In this document: piece by piece, positions 42,187-51,689 of the stretch | How positions within the stretch are numbered: position 1 is the first letter of the stretch | How the letters are laid out: every line of letters begins with the position of its first letter | DNA from: Deinococcus koreensis | GTDB taxonomy: Bacteria > Deinococcota > Deinococci > Deinococcales > Deinococcaceae | Length of the DNA stretch: 64,000 bases | Assembly: GCF_002901445.1 (NCBI RefSeq) | Contig: NZ_PPPD01000001.1 | Span: 1,587,501 to 1,651,500 of the forward strand | Direction: 5' to 3' | Notes under the pieces: model-generated | The model's input: the letters and a program-made list of their open reading frames with translations, nothing else | Database searches by the model: none | What the model was told of the DNA's origin: nothing | Translations under genes and position numbers: made by a program

Positions 42187-43043
42187 CGGTGACCGCCCCT
42201 CTTCCGGCGGGCACCGGCAACGCCAGCTGGCGGAGATTGCGGCGCAATCCCGGGGCCATGATCGGGCTGACGCTGCTGGGTCTGCTGCTGGTCGCCGCCC
42301 TGCTGGGGCCCGGGCTGAGCGGCGACCCGGCCGCGCAGGATCTGGGCGCCCGGCTCCAGGCGCCCTCAGGCGTCCACCTGCTGGGCACCGACCAGCTGGG
42401 ACGCGACGTGCTCGCGCGCGTGCTGAACGGGGCGCGCATCTCACTGGGACTCGGGGTCAGCGTCATGCTGGCCTCGCTGCTGGTCGGCTCGGCGGTCGGA
42501 CTGATCGCCGGGCTGCGCGGCGGCTGGTGGGACGAGGCGCTGATGCGCGTGACCGACATCTTCCTGGCCTTCCCCAGCCTGATCCTGGCGATGGCGATCT
42601 CGGCGGCGCTGGGGCCCAGCCTGAGCAACGTGATGATCGCGGTGGCGCTGGTGTCGTGGCCCACCTACGCCCGCCTGATCCGCGCCCAGGTGCTGGCCCT
42701 GCGGGAGCGCGAGTTCGTCGAGGCGGCCCGCGCGCTGGGCTCCTCGCAGACCCGCGTGGCCCTGCGGCACCTGCTGCCGAACTCGCTGGCGCCGCTGCTG
42801 GTGCAGGGCAGTTTCGACGTGGGCAACGCCATCCTGACCGCCGCCGGGCTGGGCTTCATCGGCTTCGGGGCGCAGCCGCCCACCCCGGAGTGGGGCGCGA
42901 TGGTCAGTGAGACGCGCAACTACATCGGGCAGGCGCCGTGGGCATCAAGTGCGCCCGCCGTGGCGATCCTGGTGACCGTGCTGGCCTTCAACCTGCTCGG
43001 AGACGGGCTGCGGGACATGTTCGACCCGCGGGCTGCGCGCTGA
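42183..43043 (+). CDS. Peptide-type ABC transporter permease (DppC-like)
   Basis: A 286-residue partner permease. It has the DppC-type entry LLGTDQLGRDVLARVLNGARISLGLG and the EAA loop REFVEAARALGSSQTRVALRHLLPNSLAPLL. GTG at 42183 overlaps the preceding TGA, giving tight coupling. It ends the importer operon; the ATP-binding subunits are not in view. Confidence 0.92.
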   Translation: MTVTAPLPAGTGNASWRRLRRNPGAMIGLTLLGLLLVAALLGPGLSGDPAAQDLGARLQAPSGVHLLGTDQLGRDVLARVLNGARISLGLGVSVMLASLLVGSAVGLIAGLRGGWWDEALMRVTDIFLAFPSLILAMAISAALGPSLSNVMIAVALVSWPTYARLIRAQVLALREREFVEAARALGSSQTRVALRHLLPNSLAPLLVQGSFDVGNAILTAAGLGFIGFGAQPPTPEWGAMVSETRNYIGQAPWASSAPAVAILVTVLAFNLLGDGLRDMFDPRAAR

Positions 43044-43078
43044 GCTGGCGAACCGCGCCGAATTCCGGATCGACGCCG

Positions 43079-45997
43079 TCAGCGCCCGATCTGCTGGAGA
43101 ATCACGGGATCCGTGATGGCGGTGTCGTCGGCCAACAAGAAGGCCTTGCTGAGCACCAGCGACAGCACCCGGTCGCCATCGAAGTCGACATCCGGCCCGC
43201 TGCCCCGGCCGCCGGGGATGATGCACAGGTACTGGTCGTTCGGTTCCATCAGGATGTTGCCCGAGCCCAGGTGAATCTTGTAGCCGCGCCGCTCACCCCG
43301 CACGCGCAGGAAGCGGCCGTCCAGCGAGAGGCGTTCCCGGATCTGCAGGCGCGGGATCAGCCGTGCCAGGTACGCGGCGCGCGTCCTGGCCGTCTCGGTC
43401 AGCTCGCCGAAGGAATAGCTCTGCCAGTACTCGCGGAAGCGTCCACCGGGGCCGCCGTCCTGCCAGGTCGGGTCGTTGCCCACCGAGGCCACACCCACGA
43501 ACAGATCCACGTCGCGCAGCACCTCCGAGAGCACCCGAGGCGGAATCTGCTCCAGCGGCAGCGGGGCCACGGGCTGCTGGGTCTGGTTGACCCACATGGT
43601 GTACCCGCCGCCACCGGCGTGGGCGTGGTTTTCCGGCGCACCGAGGGGATAGAAGCGCACCTGGTCAGTGCCCAGGCGCAGGTAGGTGCCCGAGTCGGTG
43701 CTGTCGGTGCCGTAGTCCTCGCCCACCCCCTCGATCCAGTATTCGGCGCGCAGGCCGTAGGCGGGCAGGTCGCGCATGGCGGGGGGGTAGGAGTCGTCCA
43801 CCATCAGGCGCAGCCGGTTGCGCCAGCCGCGCAGGGCCGCCAACGCGTGAAACTGGTGCTGCTTCAGGATGTGCCCGGCAAAGCGGTTCGAGTATGTGTC
43901 CGTGCGCCGCTCGGCGTCGGTCAGCACGTACACTTCGCGCCACGCCTGCTTGAACGGCTGGCGGATGTCCAGGCTCTCCAGCCGCGTGCGCCACGCCAGC
44001 ACCTCCTCCACGTCCCGCCCGATGGGGTGCCAGAGCGCCACCTCGGAGGTCGGCAGGACGGGCACGGATTCATGCTGCGAGTTCCGCAGGTCGCTGTCGG
44101 CCCACAGCGCGGGCACGCCGTCAACCAGCCAGAGCAGCCGCCGCGCGACCGTGCCGGCCAGCGGGTGGGCCAGATACCGCTCCAGCCACGCCTCACCTAG
44201 CCACACGCGCGGCTGAATCATCAGGCCGTCGAGCCGCTGCGAGAGCGACGCCACCGCCTTCTCGGCTTCCTTCTGCGCGGCCCTGAGGTCAGCCAGTTCT
44301 TCGGCGAAGTCCTTTTTGACCGCCGCCGGCACGCTCTTCAGCGCTTTGCCGCCCCGGTTGAAGCTCAGGTGCGCGCCACCCCCGTCCACCTTCAGGCGGG
44401 CCTCCACGTCGCCCAGCGCCTGCGCGCGCACGCCCGCCCCGCTCAGGCCCAGCGTGGGCACGCCCAGTTCCAGCAGGTCGTCGGGTGTGACGTGCAGGCG
44501 CTCAGCCACCACCTCCAGACCCTTCTGCACCTCTTTCAGCGTGCCCTTGAAAGTCACGGTCGTCGCCAGCCGCGCCAGCGCCGCCAGGGCCGAGCCGGAC
44601 TCGGTGCGCGACAGGGCATACACGGCCGCATTGGCGATTTTCGGATCACGGGGGCCGACGCTGGGCACCTTCTTCAGCGCCGACTCCACCACGAGGGCCA
44701 CCGCCCGAGTCAGGGCGTCGTCGGCCGCCAGGGGCACCAGCCACAGCAGCCCCTTGAGGGACAGCGCGTTGAACGGCTCAATGACCAGATTGACGTCTGC
44801 ACCCTGGAAATTCGACCCCTCAAGCGCGAAGGTGCGCGACCTGGACAGGAGTGGAAGCGCTGCCGTCAGCACCTCACGGAAAGGAGCCAGACCCACCGCC
44901 TTCAAATACTTTTCTCCCTCTTTCAGCCATTTCGTGCTCGGTTTCCCCGCCGACGCTGTACGCGCGAAGGCCAGCAGCGCGGGCCAGGGCTGGCGCTGCT
45001 CAGGAGACAGGGCATCAAGGCGGGCGAGAAAGGCGTCCGACCACGCCTCACCGGGGTTGAGTTCGGGGGTGAGCACGGCCTTCCAGTCGTTCAGGTGGTC
45101 GGCATCGACTCCAGAGAACGCCGAGCGGCGGATGGCCGCCAGCGTCAAGGGGGGCAGGGTGCCCGCCTGCCGGGCGGCCTGGATGAGTGTCTCCAGCGCG
45201 GCGCCGGCCACGGATCCCCCGTATCCCCCCAGGGGCAGGTACTGCCTGTCCAGCATGTCCTGGATGATGCGCAGACGCACTTCGGAACTCAGGTCTTCGG
45301 GGCTCAGCCTGGACAGCCCCATCAGTCTGAAGTCCCTGAGCGAGTGCGCGGGCACGCTGGGGAACTCGTCTTCCAGCAGTCTCAGGGCCAGTCGTTCGGC
45401 CAGAGGGGGCGGGACAGGAGGAGCGCTGGGGCGCTGGCTGCCGTGGGCACGCTGCGCCAGAAAACGCTTGACGAAGAGGTTCAACCAGGCGTCCTCGGCC
45501 TCCCGACCGCTGCCCAACAGGCCCCCTTCCAGGTCATTGAGCACGTCCGCCTGTTCCTGCATCCGGCTGACGATTCTGCGCAGGGGTTTCCGGTGGGTCG
45601 GATCCTGGGCGTCTATGCAGCTCGCCAGGAGTTCAAGCGTGAGATTCCGTTCGTCCCGGGCCAGGAAGGTCAGCGCCCCCAGGGCCTCGCGCTCCATGGT
45701 CTGAAAATTGGTGCTGTGCCTGATCCAGGTCAGGACACGGTGGCGGGCACGCAGTTCAGGACGGACGGCGTGGCCGTCAGCCTCGAAGCCTTCCAGAACC
45801 TTTTCCAGCGCCTGCGTGAACATCCAGCGTTCCGCCAGCTCCAGCTCGCCCCGCCAGGACTCCTGCAGCACCGTGTCCAGGGCCTGCTCCCGGGTCTCGT
45901 AATCCACCGTGCCCAGCATGTTCATGATGCTGGGCACGGCCTGCTCACGGGCGCTGAGGAGCTGACGGATACGGGTGGCAACGGCTCTCGCCTGCAC
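43079..45997 (-). CDS. DUF4132-type large protein of unknown function
   Basis: A 972-residue soluble protein. The N-terminal two thirds are helical and repeat-like. The C-terminal third matches the DUF4132/DUF7737 type, with HALAALRGWRNRLRLMVDDSYPP and the closing block RGERRGYKIHLGSGNILMEPNDQYLCIIPGG. No catalytic motif is obvious. It starts with GTG immediately after the stop of the small gene at 45998, with a G-rich site upstream, so the two are an operon. Homologues exist in scattered bacteria without a known role. Confidence 0.72.
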   Translation of the reverse strand: MQARAVATRIRQLLSAREQAVPSIMNMLGTVDYETREQALDTVLQESWRGELELAERWMFTQALEKVLEGFEADGHAVRPELRARHRVLTWIRHSTNFQTMEREALGALTFLARDERNLTLELLASCIDAQDPTHRKPLRRIVSRMQEQADVLNDLEGGLLGSGREAEDAWLNLFVKRFLAQRAHGSQRPSAPPVPPPLAERLALRLLEDEFPSVPAHSLRDFRLMGLSRLSPEDLSSEVRLRIIQDMLDRQYLPLGGYGGSVAGAALETLIQAARQAGTLPPLTLAAIRRSAFSGVDADHLNDWKAVLTPELNPGEAWSDAFLARLDALSPEQRQPWPALLAFARTASAGKPSTKWLKEGEKYLKAVGLAPFREVLTAALPLLSRSRTFALEGSNFQGADVNLVIEPFNALSLKGLLWLVPLAADDALTRAVALVVESALKKVPSVGPRDPKIANAAVYALSRTESGSALAALARLATTVTFKGTLKEVQKGLEVVAERLHVTPDDLLELGVPTLGLSGAGVRAQALGDVEARLKVDGGGAHLSFNRGGKALKSVPAAVKKDFAEELADLRAAQKEAEKAVASLSQRLDGLMIQPRVWLGEAWLERYLAHPLAGTVARRLLWLVDGVPALWADSDLRNSQHESVPVLPTSEVALWHPIGRDVEEVLAWRTRLESLDIRQPFKQAWREVYVLTDAERRTDTYSNRFAGHILKQHQFHALAALRGWRNRLRLMVDDSYPPAMRDLPAYGLRAEYWIEGVGEDYGTDSTDSGTYLRLGTDQVRFYPLGAPENHAHAGGGGYTMWVNQTQQPVAPLPLEQIPPRVLSEVLRDVDLFVGVASVGNDPTWQDGGPGGRFREYWQSYSFGELTETARTRAAYLARLIPRLQIRERLSLDGRFLRVRGERRGYKIHLGSGNILMEPNDQYLCIIPGGRGSGPDVDFDGDRVLSLVLSKAFLLADDTAITDPVILQQIGR

Positions 45998-46402
45998 CTA
46001 CCCCCCCACCAGCGGCACCAGCTTGATGAACGTCACGTCCAGCGGCTGACCCGACCGCAGCGTCACGGGTTCGTCCAGGGACTCGACCTGCCGCTCGCCC
46101 ACCAGGATGATGATGCCCCTCCGGACGAACGCCTCCAGGGCGCGGGCGGACTGCTGCTCCCAGTCGATGCGGCGCGGGCGGGGCAGCACGGGGCTGTTCA
46201 GCTCCCGTTCCATGCCCTGGGGCACGACCAGCCCCCGGAAGCGTTCCTGGGCGCCGGCGTTGTACGCGGTGACCTCGTCGTACACGCGGCGGCGGATCAG
46301 TTCACGCACGGTGATCGTCTCTGTCTCGAATTCCAGCGACACGGCGGCAACGGGCCGGGGGCGGGCGGTGGTCTCGTCAAGGACATTCACGGTATAGGAC
46401 AC
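45998..46402 (-). CDS. Small protein cotranscribed with the DUF4132 gene
   Basis: A 134-residue protein with an N-terminal beta-rich region (MSYTVNVLDETTARPRPVAAVSLEFETETITVRELIRRRVYDEV) that looks ubiquitin-like or adaptor-like, followed by charged helices. GTG at 46400-46402 follows a GGAGG site. Its TAG is directly followed by the GTG of the large gene. No family name can be given; a partner or adaptor role is inferred only from position. Confidence 0.62.
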   Translation of the reverse strand: MSYTVNVLDETTARPRPVAAVSLEFETETITVRELIRRRVYDEVTAYNAGAQERFRGLVVPQGMERELNSPVLPRPRRIDWEQQSARALEAFVRRGIIILVGERQVESLDEPVTLRSGQPLDVTFIKLVPLVGG

Positions 46403-46542
46403 GATATGACCTCCTCATTCTGTTCACAGCGTAACACACTCTCGAACGTATGTGTCCCATCTCACCATGTTCTTCACGACAGCGATGCGTCACATCCGCA
46501 CGTATCTTGATCGTCCGCTCTGGTCAACGGCGAGAATGCCGC

Positions 46543-46950
46543 ATGACCCTGACCCTGAACTACGTCAGCATCCTGGTGTCCGACATGGCGCGGTCGCTGG
46601 CCTTCTACCGCGCGCTGGGCCTGCCCATCCCGCCAGCCGCCGACGCCTCGCAGGGGCACGTGGAGATCTCGGTCGGCGGCCTGCGGATCGCCTGGGAGAC
46701 CGAGGCGCTGATGCAGGAGCTGCACGCCGGCTGGACCCGGCCCGCTGGAGCCGGCCGGATCGGCGTGGCCCTGCAGTCCGACTCGGCGCGCGGGGTGGAT
46801 GAGGCCGCCGCCCGCCTGCGCGCCGCCGGGCATTCCGTCCCCGAGCCCTACGACGCCCCCTGGGGCCAGCGCTACCTGACCGTGACCGACCCCGACGGCG
46901 CCGCTGTGGACGTGTTCGCGTGGCAGTCCGGGCACGGCGCGGCCGACTGA
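46543..46950 (+). CDS. VOC-family (glyoxalase/bleomycin-resistance) protein
   Basis: A 135-residue protein with two beta-alpha-beta-beta-beta modules of the vicinal oxygen chelate fold (NYVSILVSDMARSLAFYRALGLPIP and GRIGVALQSDSARGVDEAAARLRAAGHSV...QRYLTVTDPDGAAVDVFAW). Such proteins are metal-dependent lyases, dioxygenases or drug-binding proteins; substrate is unknown. Its TGA is the first base triplet of a 143-bp repeat found also at 59.4 kb. Confidence 0.85.
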   Translation: MTLTLNYVSILVSDMARSLAFYRALGLPIPPAADASQGHVEISVGGLRIAWETEALMQELHAGWTRPAGAGRIGVALQSDSARGVDEAAARLRAAGHSVPEPYDAPWGQRYLTVTDPDGAAVDVFAWQSGHGAAD

Positions 46951-47090
46951 TACCCATTGCGGCCCAGTCGCTCAAGTTTGAGCGACTGGGCCCGACCGAA
47001 GGGAGAAGCAACCAGGACGCGTGGCGCGATGTGGAGGAACCTCCGGCGCTCTCCCGGAGGTTCCGGAATGGAGCGCCACGCGTAATGAAC
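46948..47090 (+). repeat. 143-bp palindromic repeat, copy A
   Basis: This element starts with TGATACCCATTGCGG, includes the hairpin GCCCAGTCGCTCAA/TTGAGCGACTGGGC (46962-46991), and a second GGAACCTCCGG-type hairpin. It recurs inverted at 59359-59500 with about seven differences. Its first three bases are the stop codon of the VOC gene. Confidence 0.85.
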
Positions 47091-47132
47091 CACCGTCCGT
47101 CTGGGCGTCCGGCCAGGGGCTATGCTGCCCGG

Positions 47133-47150
47133 ATGGCAGGGCAGGCATGA
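47133..47150 (+). CDS. Possible leaderless mini-ORF coupled to the next gene
   Basis: ATG-GCA-GGG-CAG-GCA-TGA begins six bases after TATGCT (47121-47126), the arrangement of leaderless starts here. Its TGA overlaps the ATG of the following gene, which has no clear ribosome site of its own. Peptide: MAGQA. Confidence 0.35.
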
Positions 47151-48037
47151 GCGGCCTCGTGTGGCTGGCGCTGGACGGCGTGGGGCACCCGCGAGGCGCG
47201 CCGCCGGGCTCCGTGTGGGAACAGCCCCTGCCCACGCTGCGCCCGCTCATCGACGCGGGCCTCGCGCTGGACGCGACCCTGGGGGTACCGGGGCTGCCGC
47301 AGTCCGGCACCGGCCAGACCTGCTGGCTGACCGGGCTGGACGCCGTGGCGGCCATGGGCGAGCATTTCGGGCCGCAGCCGGGGCCGACCCTGCAGCGGCT
47401 GCTGAGTGCCCACAGTCTGCCCAGGCGTCTGGCCCAGGCGGGAGGGCGCGTGGCGCTGGTCAACGAGTACGCGCCGCAGTACTTCGCGGCCCAGCTCCCT
47501 GCGGCCTCTCCGGGTGCCGCGCCCACCCGCAACCGCCTGGGCTGCTTTCCCTTCGCCTTCCGGGGGGCGGGGCTGCCGCTCAATCCGCCGGGACTGCCGC
47601 TCGTCCGGGCGTCGCTGGGGCTGGGCTTCCGCCCTCCCTGGACGCCCGTGCAGCCGGTGGCCGAGGTGGCGCGGGTGGGCGCGGCGCTGGCCGGGAGTGC
47701 CCGTGACCACGACCTGCTGGTGGCCGATCTGTGGTTCAGCGATCTGCTGGGCCACGAGGGCCGCGACCCCACCCCGCCAGGGGTGCAGGCAGCCGGCCTG
47801 AACTGGCTGGCCCGCCTGGACGCCCTGCTGGAAGGACTGCTGGAGGCCGGCGCGCGGGTGGTGATCAGCTCCGACCACGGCAATTTCGAGAATCTGGGCG
47901 TGAAGGCGCACACCCTGGCGCGGGTGCCCTTCGCCGGGGTGGGCGTGAACCTGGGCCAGCCCCGGGACATCGTGGAGGGGGGCCGGGTGCTGGCGGGGTG
48001 GTTCGGCCTGGGCCCCGTGGCCGACAGCGAATTTTAA
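47147..48037 (+). CDS. Alkaline-phosphatase-superfamily metalloenzyme (iPGM-like core)
   Basis: A 296-residue protein resembling the metal-binding core of phosphoglycerate mutase/phosphopentomutase enzymes. It has [10 protein letters not shown] at the N-terminus, [11 protein letters not shown] for the catalytic Ser/Thr region, and the late metal motifs [10 protein letters not shown] and [10 protein letters not shown]. It lacks the inserted phosphotransferase domain of full-length iPGM (about 510 residues), so true mutase activity is doubtful; a phosphatase or phosphonate-type hydrolase is possible. The start overlaps a tiny upstream ORF. Confidence 0.75.
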   Translation: MSGLVWLALDGVGHPRGAPPGSVWEQPLPTLRPLIDAGLALDATLGVPGLPQSGTGQTCWLTGLDAVAAMGEHFGPQPGPTLQRLLSAHSLPRRLAQAGGRVALVNEYAPQYFAAQLPAASPGAAPTRNRLGCFPFAFRGAGLPLNPPGLPLVRASLGLGFRPPWTPVQPVAEVARVGAALAGSARDHDLLVADLWFSDLLGHEGRDPTPPGVQAAGLNWLARLDALLEGLLEAGARVVISSDHGNFENLGVKAHTLARVPFAGVGVNLGQPRDIVEGGRVLAGWFGLGPVADSEF

Positions 48038-48062
48038 CCCGAGGCACGTTTGGGGCCCAAAG

Positions 48063-48231
48063 TTATCCACAGGCTTATCCACAATGCCTGTGGATAAGCT
48101 GTGGATAAGTCCAGACCACCACCCCCGGAAAACCCTGGGAATGGCTGTGCAGGACAACGTTTCTCTGAGAATTGGCAGGGCGTTCCATAGGTTCCAAAGT
48201 TATCCACAGGCGTCCGTTTCACTGTGGATAA
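48063..48231. promoter_or_regulatory. Cluster of six perfect DnaA boxes
   Basis: Exact TTATCCACA sequences occur at 48063-48071 and 48075-48083 on the plus strand. On the minus strand they lie at 48089-48097 and 48100-48108, then plus 48200-48208 and minus 48223-48231. They fill the 198-base gap between two genes that point toward each other, so promoter control is unlikely. A 17-base stretch around boxes one and five is repeated. No dnaA, dnaN or parA gene is visible and no AT-rich unwinding element accompanies the boxes. Confidence 0.8.
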
Positions 48232-48235
48232 CTTG

Positions 48236-48847
48236 TCACCCTGCCCGGGCTTGCCGCACGAATTCGCGCACCGCTTCGGCGTCCTTCACTCCGGGACTGG
48301 ACTCCAGCCGGCTCACCCCGTCCACTGCGGCGGGACGCAGGGCGGTGATGGCGGCCGCCACGTTCTGCGGCCCCAGCCCACCGGCCAGCCAGGCGCCCAC
48401 TGGAAACACCGCCCTCAGCGCGTCCCAGTCGAGGGGCACGCCCCCGCCCGGCTGCGGCGCGTCCAGCATCAGGGTGACGCCGGGATGCGCCCTCCACACG
48501 TCTGCTCCGGCCAGCTCGGCCGGGCTCAGCACGCGCAGAACGGGATAATACGCGGCGACCTGCTCCACGTAAAGACTTGACAACTCGCCGTGGAGCTGCA
48601 CGGCACTCACGCGCGCCGCCTCGGCCGTCCGCAGCACCTCGTCGAGCCCCTGGTTCAGGAACACGCCCACCCGGGCCACCGTGACGCCCACACTGAGGCC
48701 CGCCTCGCGCGCCACCTGCGGCGACACCAGCCGCCGGCTGACCGGCGCGAAGATGAAGCCCACGGCGTCGGCCCCGGCCTCGGCGCTCATCACGGCGTCG
48801 TGAACCGAGGTGGTGCCGCAGACCTTGACGCGCACGCGCTCACTCAC
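48236..48847 (-). CDS. trpF: Phosphoribosylanthranilate isomerase
   Basis: TrpF carries out the third step of tryptophan synthesis. The 203-residue barrel has [13 protein letters not shown] (catalytic cysteine), [43 protein letters not shown] and [13 protein letters not shown] near the C-terminus. It differs from the usual VSSGVESSPG by having SRLESSPG. The GTG start overlaps the upstream small gene. No other trp gene is near. A DnaA-box cluster lies just past its 3-prime end. Confidence 0.92.
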   Translation of the reverse strand: MSERVRVKVCGTTSVHDAVMSAEAGADAVGFIFAPVSRRLVSPQVAREAGLSVGVTVARVGVFLNQGLDEVLRTAEAARVSAVQLHGELSSLYVEQVAAYYPVLRVLSPAELAGADVWRAHPGVTLMLDAPQPGGGVPLDWDALRAVFPVGAWLAGGLGPQNVAAAITALRPAAVDGVSRLESSPGVKDAEAVREFVRQARAG

Positions 48848-49076
48848 GGGCTTCCAGGGCGGCCAGCCTCGCCTCCAGCTCGCGGTTCCTGCGCAGCAGG
48901 GCCAGCAGCAGCAGCGCGTAGTGGTCGTAGAGCTTGGGCCGCTCCATGCGGTGCTCGTTCGCCATCCAGCCGTTCAACAGTTCCTCGGAGCGGGCCAGCA
49001 CCTCGGCGTCGGGCACGTCGCGCCAGGAGCGCTCTCCCAGGATCTCGCGGGCGAAGTTCAGTTCGCGGTCGGTCAT
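48840..49076 (-). CDS. Small helical protein upstream of trpF
   Basis: A 78-residue, mostly helical protein ([27 protein letters not shown]...). Leucine/arginine heptads near the C-terminus could form a coiled coil. Its 3-prime end overlaps the trpF start by eight bases, so it is cotranscribed. CAGAAT six bases before the ATG suggests leaderless expression. No family recognised. Confidence 0.65.
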   Translation of the reverse strand: MTDRELNFAREILGERSWRDVPDAEVLARSEELLNGWMANEHRMERPKLYDHYALLLLALLRRNRELEARLAALEARE

Positions 49077-49136
49077 GCCCCCATTCTGAGCCAGACGGCC
49101 GATGCGCCGCCGTGAGGGGCGTGACACGCTGGGGGG

Positions 49137-50468
49137 ATGTCCGCCACCGCGCCTTCCGCACCCCCGGCCCCTGTCCCAGCGCCGGCCCCTGGCCCGCCGC
49201 CAGCGAGCGTTAGCCGCGAGACCACGCTGCACCTGCTGTTCGTGCGGCGCGGGCGGGCGGCGCTGCACACCTTGAGCACCGACCAGACCACCTATGACGG
49301 CGCGAACGTGCTGGAGGCGGCACAGACGGCCGGGCTGCGGGGGCGGCTCCTGCGCCGGCTCCACTTCACATCCTCAGGCGAGGTGGACGGGGTGCGCCGG
49401 GCCGAGGTGGTGTGGCAGCTGGACGCGGCCGCCGGGGCCCAGCTCGACTGGCAGCCGCTGGCCGCGCTGGGCGAGCGGGAGCGGGGCTGGGCCGAGGCCG
49501 CCTGCACGCCGCCGGCCAACGTGCCGTGGATGCACGCGGGCTGGCACGGCGGCGCGCGGGCTTGGCTGGACGCCGAACTGGCCGCGCAGGGCCTGAGGCG
49601 CGCGGGCGAACCCACCGTGCTCAAGCACGGGCAGATCAGTGCGCTGTGGCGCGTGCCCACAGACGCAGGGCCGCTGTACTTCAAGGCCGTGCCGGACTTC
49701 TTCGCACGGGAAGTGGAGTTCACGCCACTGCTGGCCCGCGAGCTGCCCGGCGCCGCGCCGCCCGTGCTGGCCGCCGACCGGGAGCGGGGCTTCCTGCTGC
49801 TGGGCGATTGCGGCGAGGTCAGCGATACCCCCGATCTGAACGCCCTGATGACCCACCTGGCGCGCGTGCAGCGATCCAGCCGGCCCCACCTGAGCGGCTG
49901 GGGGCTGCGGGATCGGGGGCCGGAGTACGTGCTGGGCTGGCTGGACGCGCTGTTCTCAGATGAGGTACTGATGCTGGGCCAGGAGGGAGGACTGAGTGCC
50001 GAGGAGGCCGGAGCACTCCGCACCGCGCGCCCGGAGCTGGAGGCCGCCCTTCATCGGCTGGCGGCCAGCCCGCTGCCGCGCACGCTGGGGCACGGCGACC
50101 TGCACGGCGGCAACGTGACCGTTCAGGACGGCGCCTTCACCCTGCTCGACTGGTCGGACGTGTGCCTGACCCACCCGTTTCTGGACGCGAATCCCGCGTA
50201 CTTCTTCCCGCACGAGGTCTTCGACGGGGACTGGAGCCTGCACCACGACGTGCTGGACGCCGCCCGCGACGCCTACCTGCACGCCTGGACGGACTCTGCC
50301 CCGCTGGACAGCCTGCGCGCCCTGTTCGCCGACGCGCTGCGGGCCGGCGAGCTGTTCCGGGCGCTGGGCTACGTGGACGGCATCCAGGACGCCGTGGAGG
50401 ACAAGACCGAGTGGCAGGGCGCCCACCTCGATCACCTGAGGCGACTGCTGACGCTGCCGGCCCCCTGA
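49137..50468 (+). CDS. Aminoglycoside phosphotransferase-like kinase
   Basis: A 443-residue protein with an N-terminal Ala/Pro-rich tail and a poorly conserved domain of about 130 residues. A kinase-like fold follows: the catalytic loop LGHGDLHGGNVTV and the metal-binding FTLLDWSDVCLTHPFLD. The family phosphorylates small molecules such as antibiotics, choline or homoserine; which one is not indicated. The ATG follows a GGGGGG run. It diverges from the trpF pair. Confidence 0.82.
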   Translation: MSATAPSAPPAPVPAPAPGPPPASVSRETTLHLLFVRRGRAALHTLSTDQTTYDGANVLEAAQTAGLRGRLLRRLHFTSSGEVDGVRRAEVVWQLDAAAGAQLDWQPLAALGERERGWAEAACTPPANVPWMHAGWHGGARAWLDAELAAQGLRRAGEPTVLKHGQISALWRVPTDAGPLYFKAVPDFFAREVEFTPLLARELPGAAPPVLAADRERGFLLLGDCGEVSDTPDLNALMTHLARVQRSSRPHLSGWGLRDRGPEYVLGWLDALFSDEVLMLGQEGGLSAEEAGALRTARPELEAALHRLAASPLPRTLGHGDLHGGNVTVQDGAFTLLDWSDVCLTHPFLDANPAYFFPHEVFDGDWSLHHDVLDAARDAYLHAWTDSAPLDSLRALFADALRAGELFRALGYVDGIQDAVEDKTEWQGAHLDHLRRLLTLPAP

Positions 50469-50477
50469 GCCGGAGGC

Positions 50478-51608
50478 TCAGCCCCCCGGCACGCCCGCCT
50501 CCTCGAACGTCCGCATCTCGCGCAGGGTGGCGGCGGCGCCCAGCAGCAGGGGCGCGGCCAGCACGCCGCCCGTGCCCTCGCCCAGCCGCAGGTTCAGGTG
50601 GAACATCGGCTTCAGGCTCAGGTGCGAGAGCTGCGCCGCGTGGCCGACCTCCGCGCACTCGCCCGCCGGGAACAGGAAGTCGCGCAGCTGGGGAGCGAGG
50701 GCCACGCCCACCAGGGCCGCGCTCCCCTCCACGAAGCCGTCGAGGATCACCGCGCGCCTCTGGGCGGCCGCCTGCAGCATCATCCCCAGCATGGCGGCGA
50801 TTTCAAAGCCGCCGAACTCGGCCAGCACCTCCAGCGGGTTCGTGGTCGGCGTGCGGGCCAGCGCCGTGCGGATGACCCCCACCTTGTGGGCCAGCCGGGC
50901 GTCGTCCACGCCGGTGCCGCGCCCGGTCACGGCGGCCGGGTCGAGGCCCAGCAGCCGGGCGGTGATCGCGGCGGCGGGGGTGGTGTTGCCGATGCCCATC
51001 TCGCCGGGAATCAGGAGATCGGCGCCGTCGGCCACCGCCCGGCGGGCCAGCGCCGCGCCGGCCAGGATCAGGGTCAGCGTTTCCCCTGGGGTCATGGCGG
51101 CCTGGGCACTCAGGTCGCGACTTCCCCGGCGCACGGCGGCGCGGATCAGGGCGGGGTGATCCGGCAGCTCGGCGTTCACCCCGGCGTCCATCACGTACAC
51201 CCGCGCGCCCACGGTGCGGGCCAGGGCGTTCACGGCGGCGCCGCCGGGGCCGGCCGGCGTGTCGGCCAGGAAGTTGGCGACCATCGCGGGCGTGACTTCC
51301 GGCGGGTAGGCGCTGACGCCGCCCTGGGCCAGGGCGTTCTGGGCCACGCCATGATCCCCGGCCGCGACCATCACCGCCACCCCGCGCGGATGGGGCCGCT
51401 CGCTGCCGAAGACGCCCGCCAGGCGCACCCCCAGGTCTTCGAGGTCGCCCAGCGCCCCGGCCGGCTTGGTGAGCTGGGCCTGACGCTCCCGGGCGCGGGA
51501 CATGGCGGCCGCGTCGGCGGGCAGGACACTCTGGAGGAGCAGCTGGAGGTCGGCAATGGTTGGGTCAGTTGGGGTTGGTTCGGATGGAGTTGGTTCAGAT
51601 GGGGTCAT
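50478..51608 (-). CDS. cobT: Nicotinate-nucleotide-dimethylbenzimidazole phosphoribosyltransferase
   Basis: CobT activates the lower ligand of cobalamin. The 376-residue product has AAGDHGVAQNALAQGGVSAYP, GEMGIGNTTPAAAI, GRGTGVDD and the catalytic-glutamate block NLRLGEGTGGVLAAPLL. An N-terminal repetitive tail (SEPTPSEPTPTDPT) comes from repetitive DNA at 51550-51600. It lies last in the DtxR-led minus-strand operon, 81 bases after cobC. No cobalamin riboswitch was seen. Confidence 0.94.
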   Translation of the reverse strand: MTPSEPTPSEPTPTDPTIADLQLLLQSVLPADAAAMSRARERQAQLTKPAGALGDLEDLGVRLAGVFGSERPHPRGVAVMVAAGDHGVAQNALAQGGVSAYPPEVTPAMVANFLADTPAGPGGAAVNALARTVGARVYVMDAGVNAELPDHPALIRAAVRRGSRDLSAQAAMTPGETLTLILAGAALARRAVADGADLLIPGEMGIGNTTPAAAITARLLGLDPAAVTGRGTGVDDARLAHKVGVIRTALARTPTTNPLEVLAEFGGFEIAAMLGMMLQAAAQRRAVILDGFVEGSAALVGVALAPQLRDFLFPAGECAEVGHAAQLSHLSLKPMFHLNLRLGEGTGGVLAAPLLLGAAATLREMRTFEEAGVPGG

Positions 51609-51689
51609 GGACGTCCTTTCAGGGAGCAAGGTGACGAAGACGGAGGGGCAGGGCGTGGGGCGTTCCGATCAGGGTCAGACGGCTCCGGC

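Noticed and set aside
43079..45997. Frameshift or pseudogene in the DUF4132 gene
   Set aside because: The long frame is uninterrupted from its GTG to the C-terminal conserved block and joins cleanly to the upstream gene.
48038..48235. Chromosomal origin oriC
   Set aside because: Six DnaA boxes are present, but no dnaA/dnaN, AT-rich unwinding region or partition genes adjoin, so I call it a DnaA-box cluster rather than an origin.
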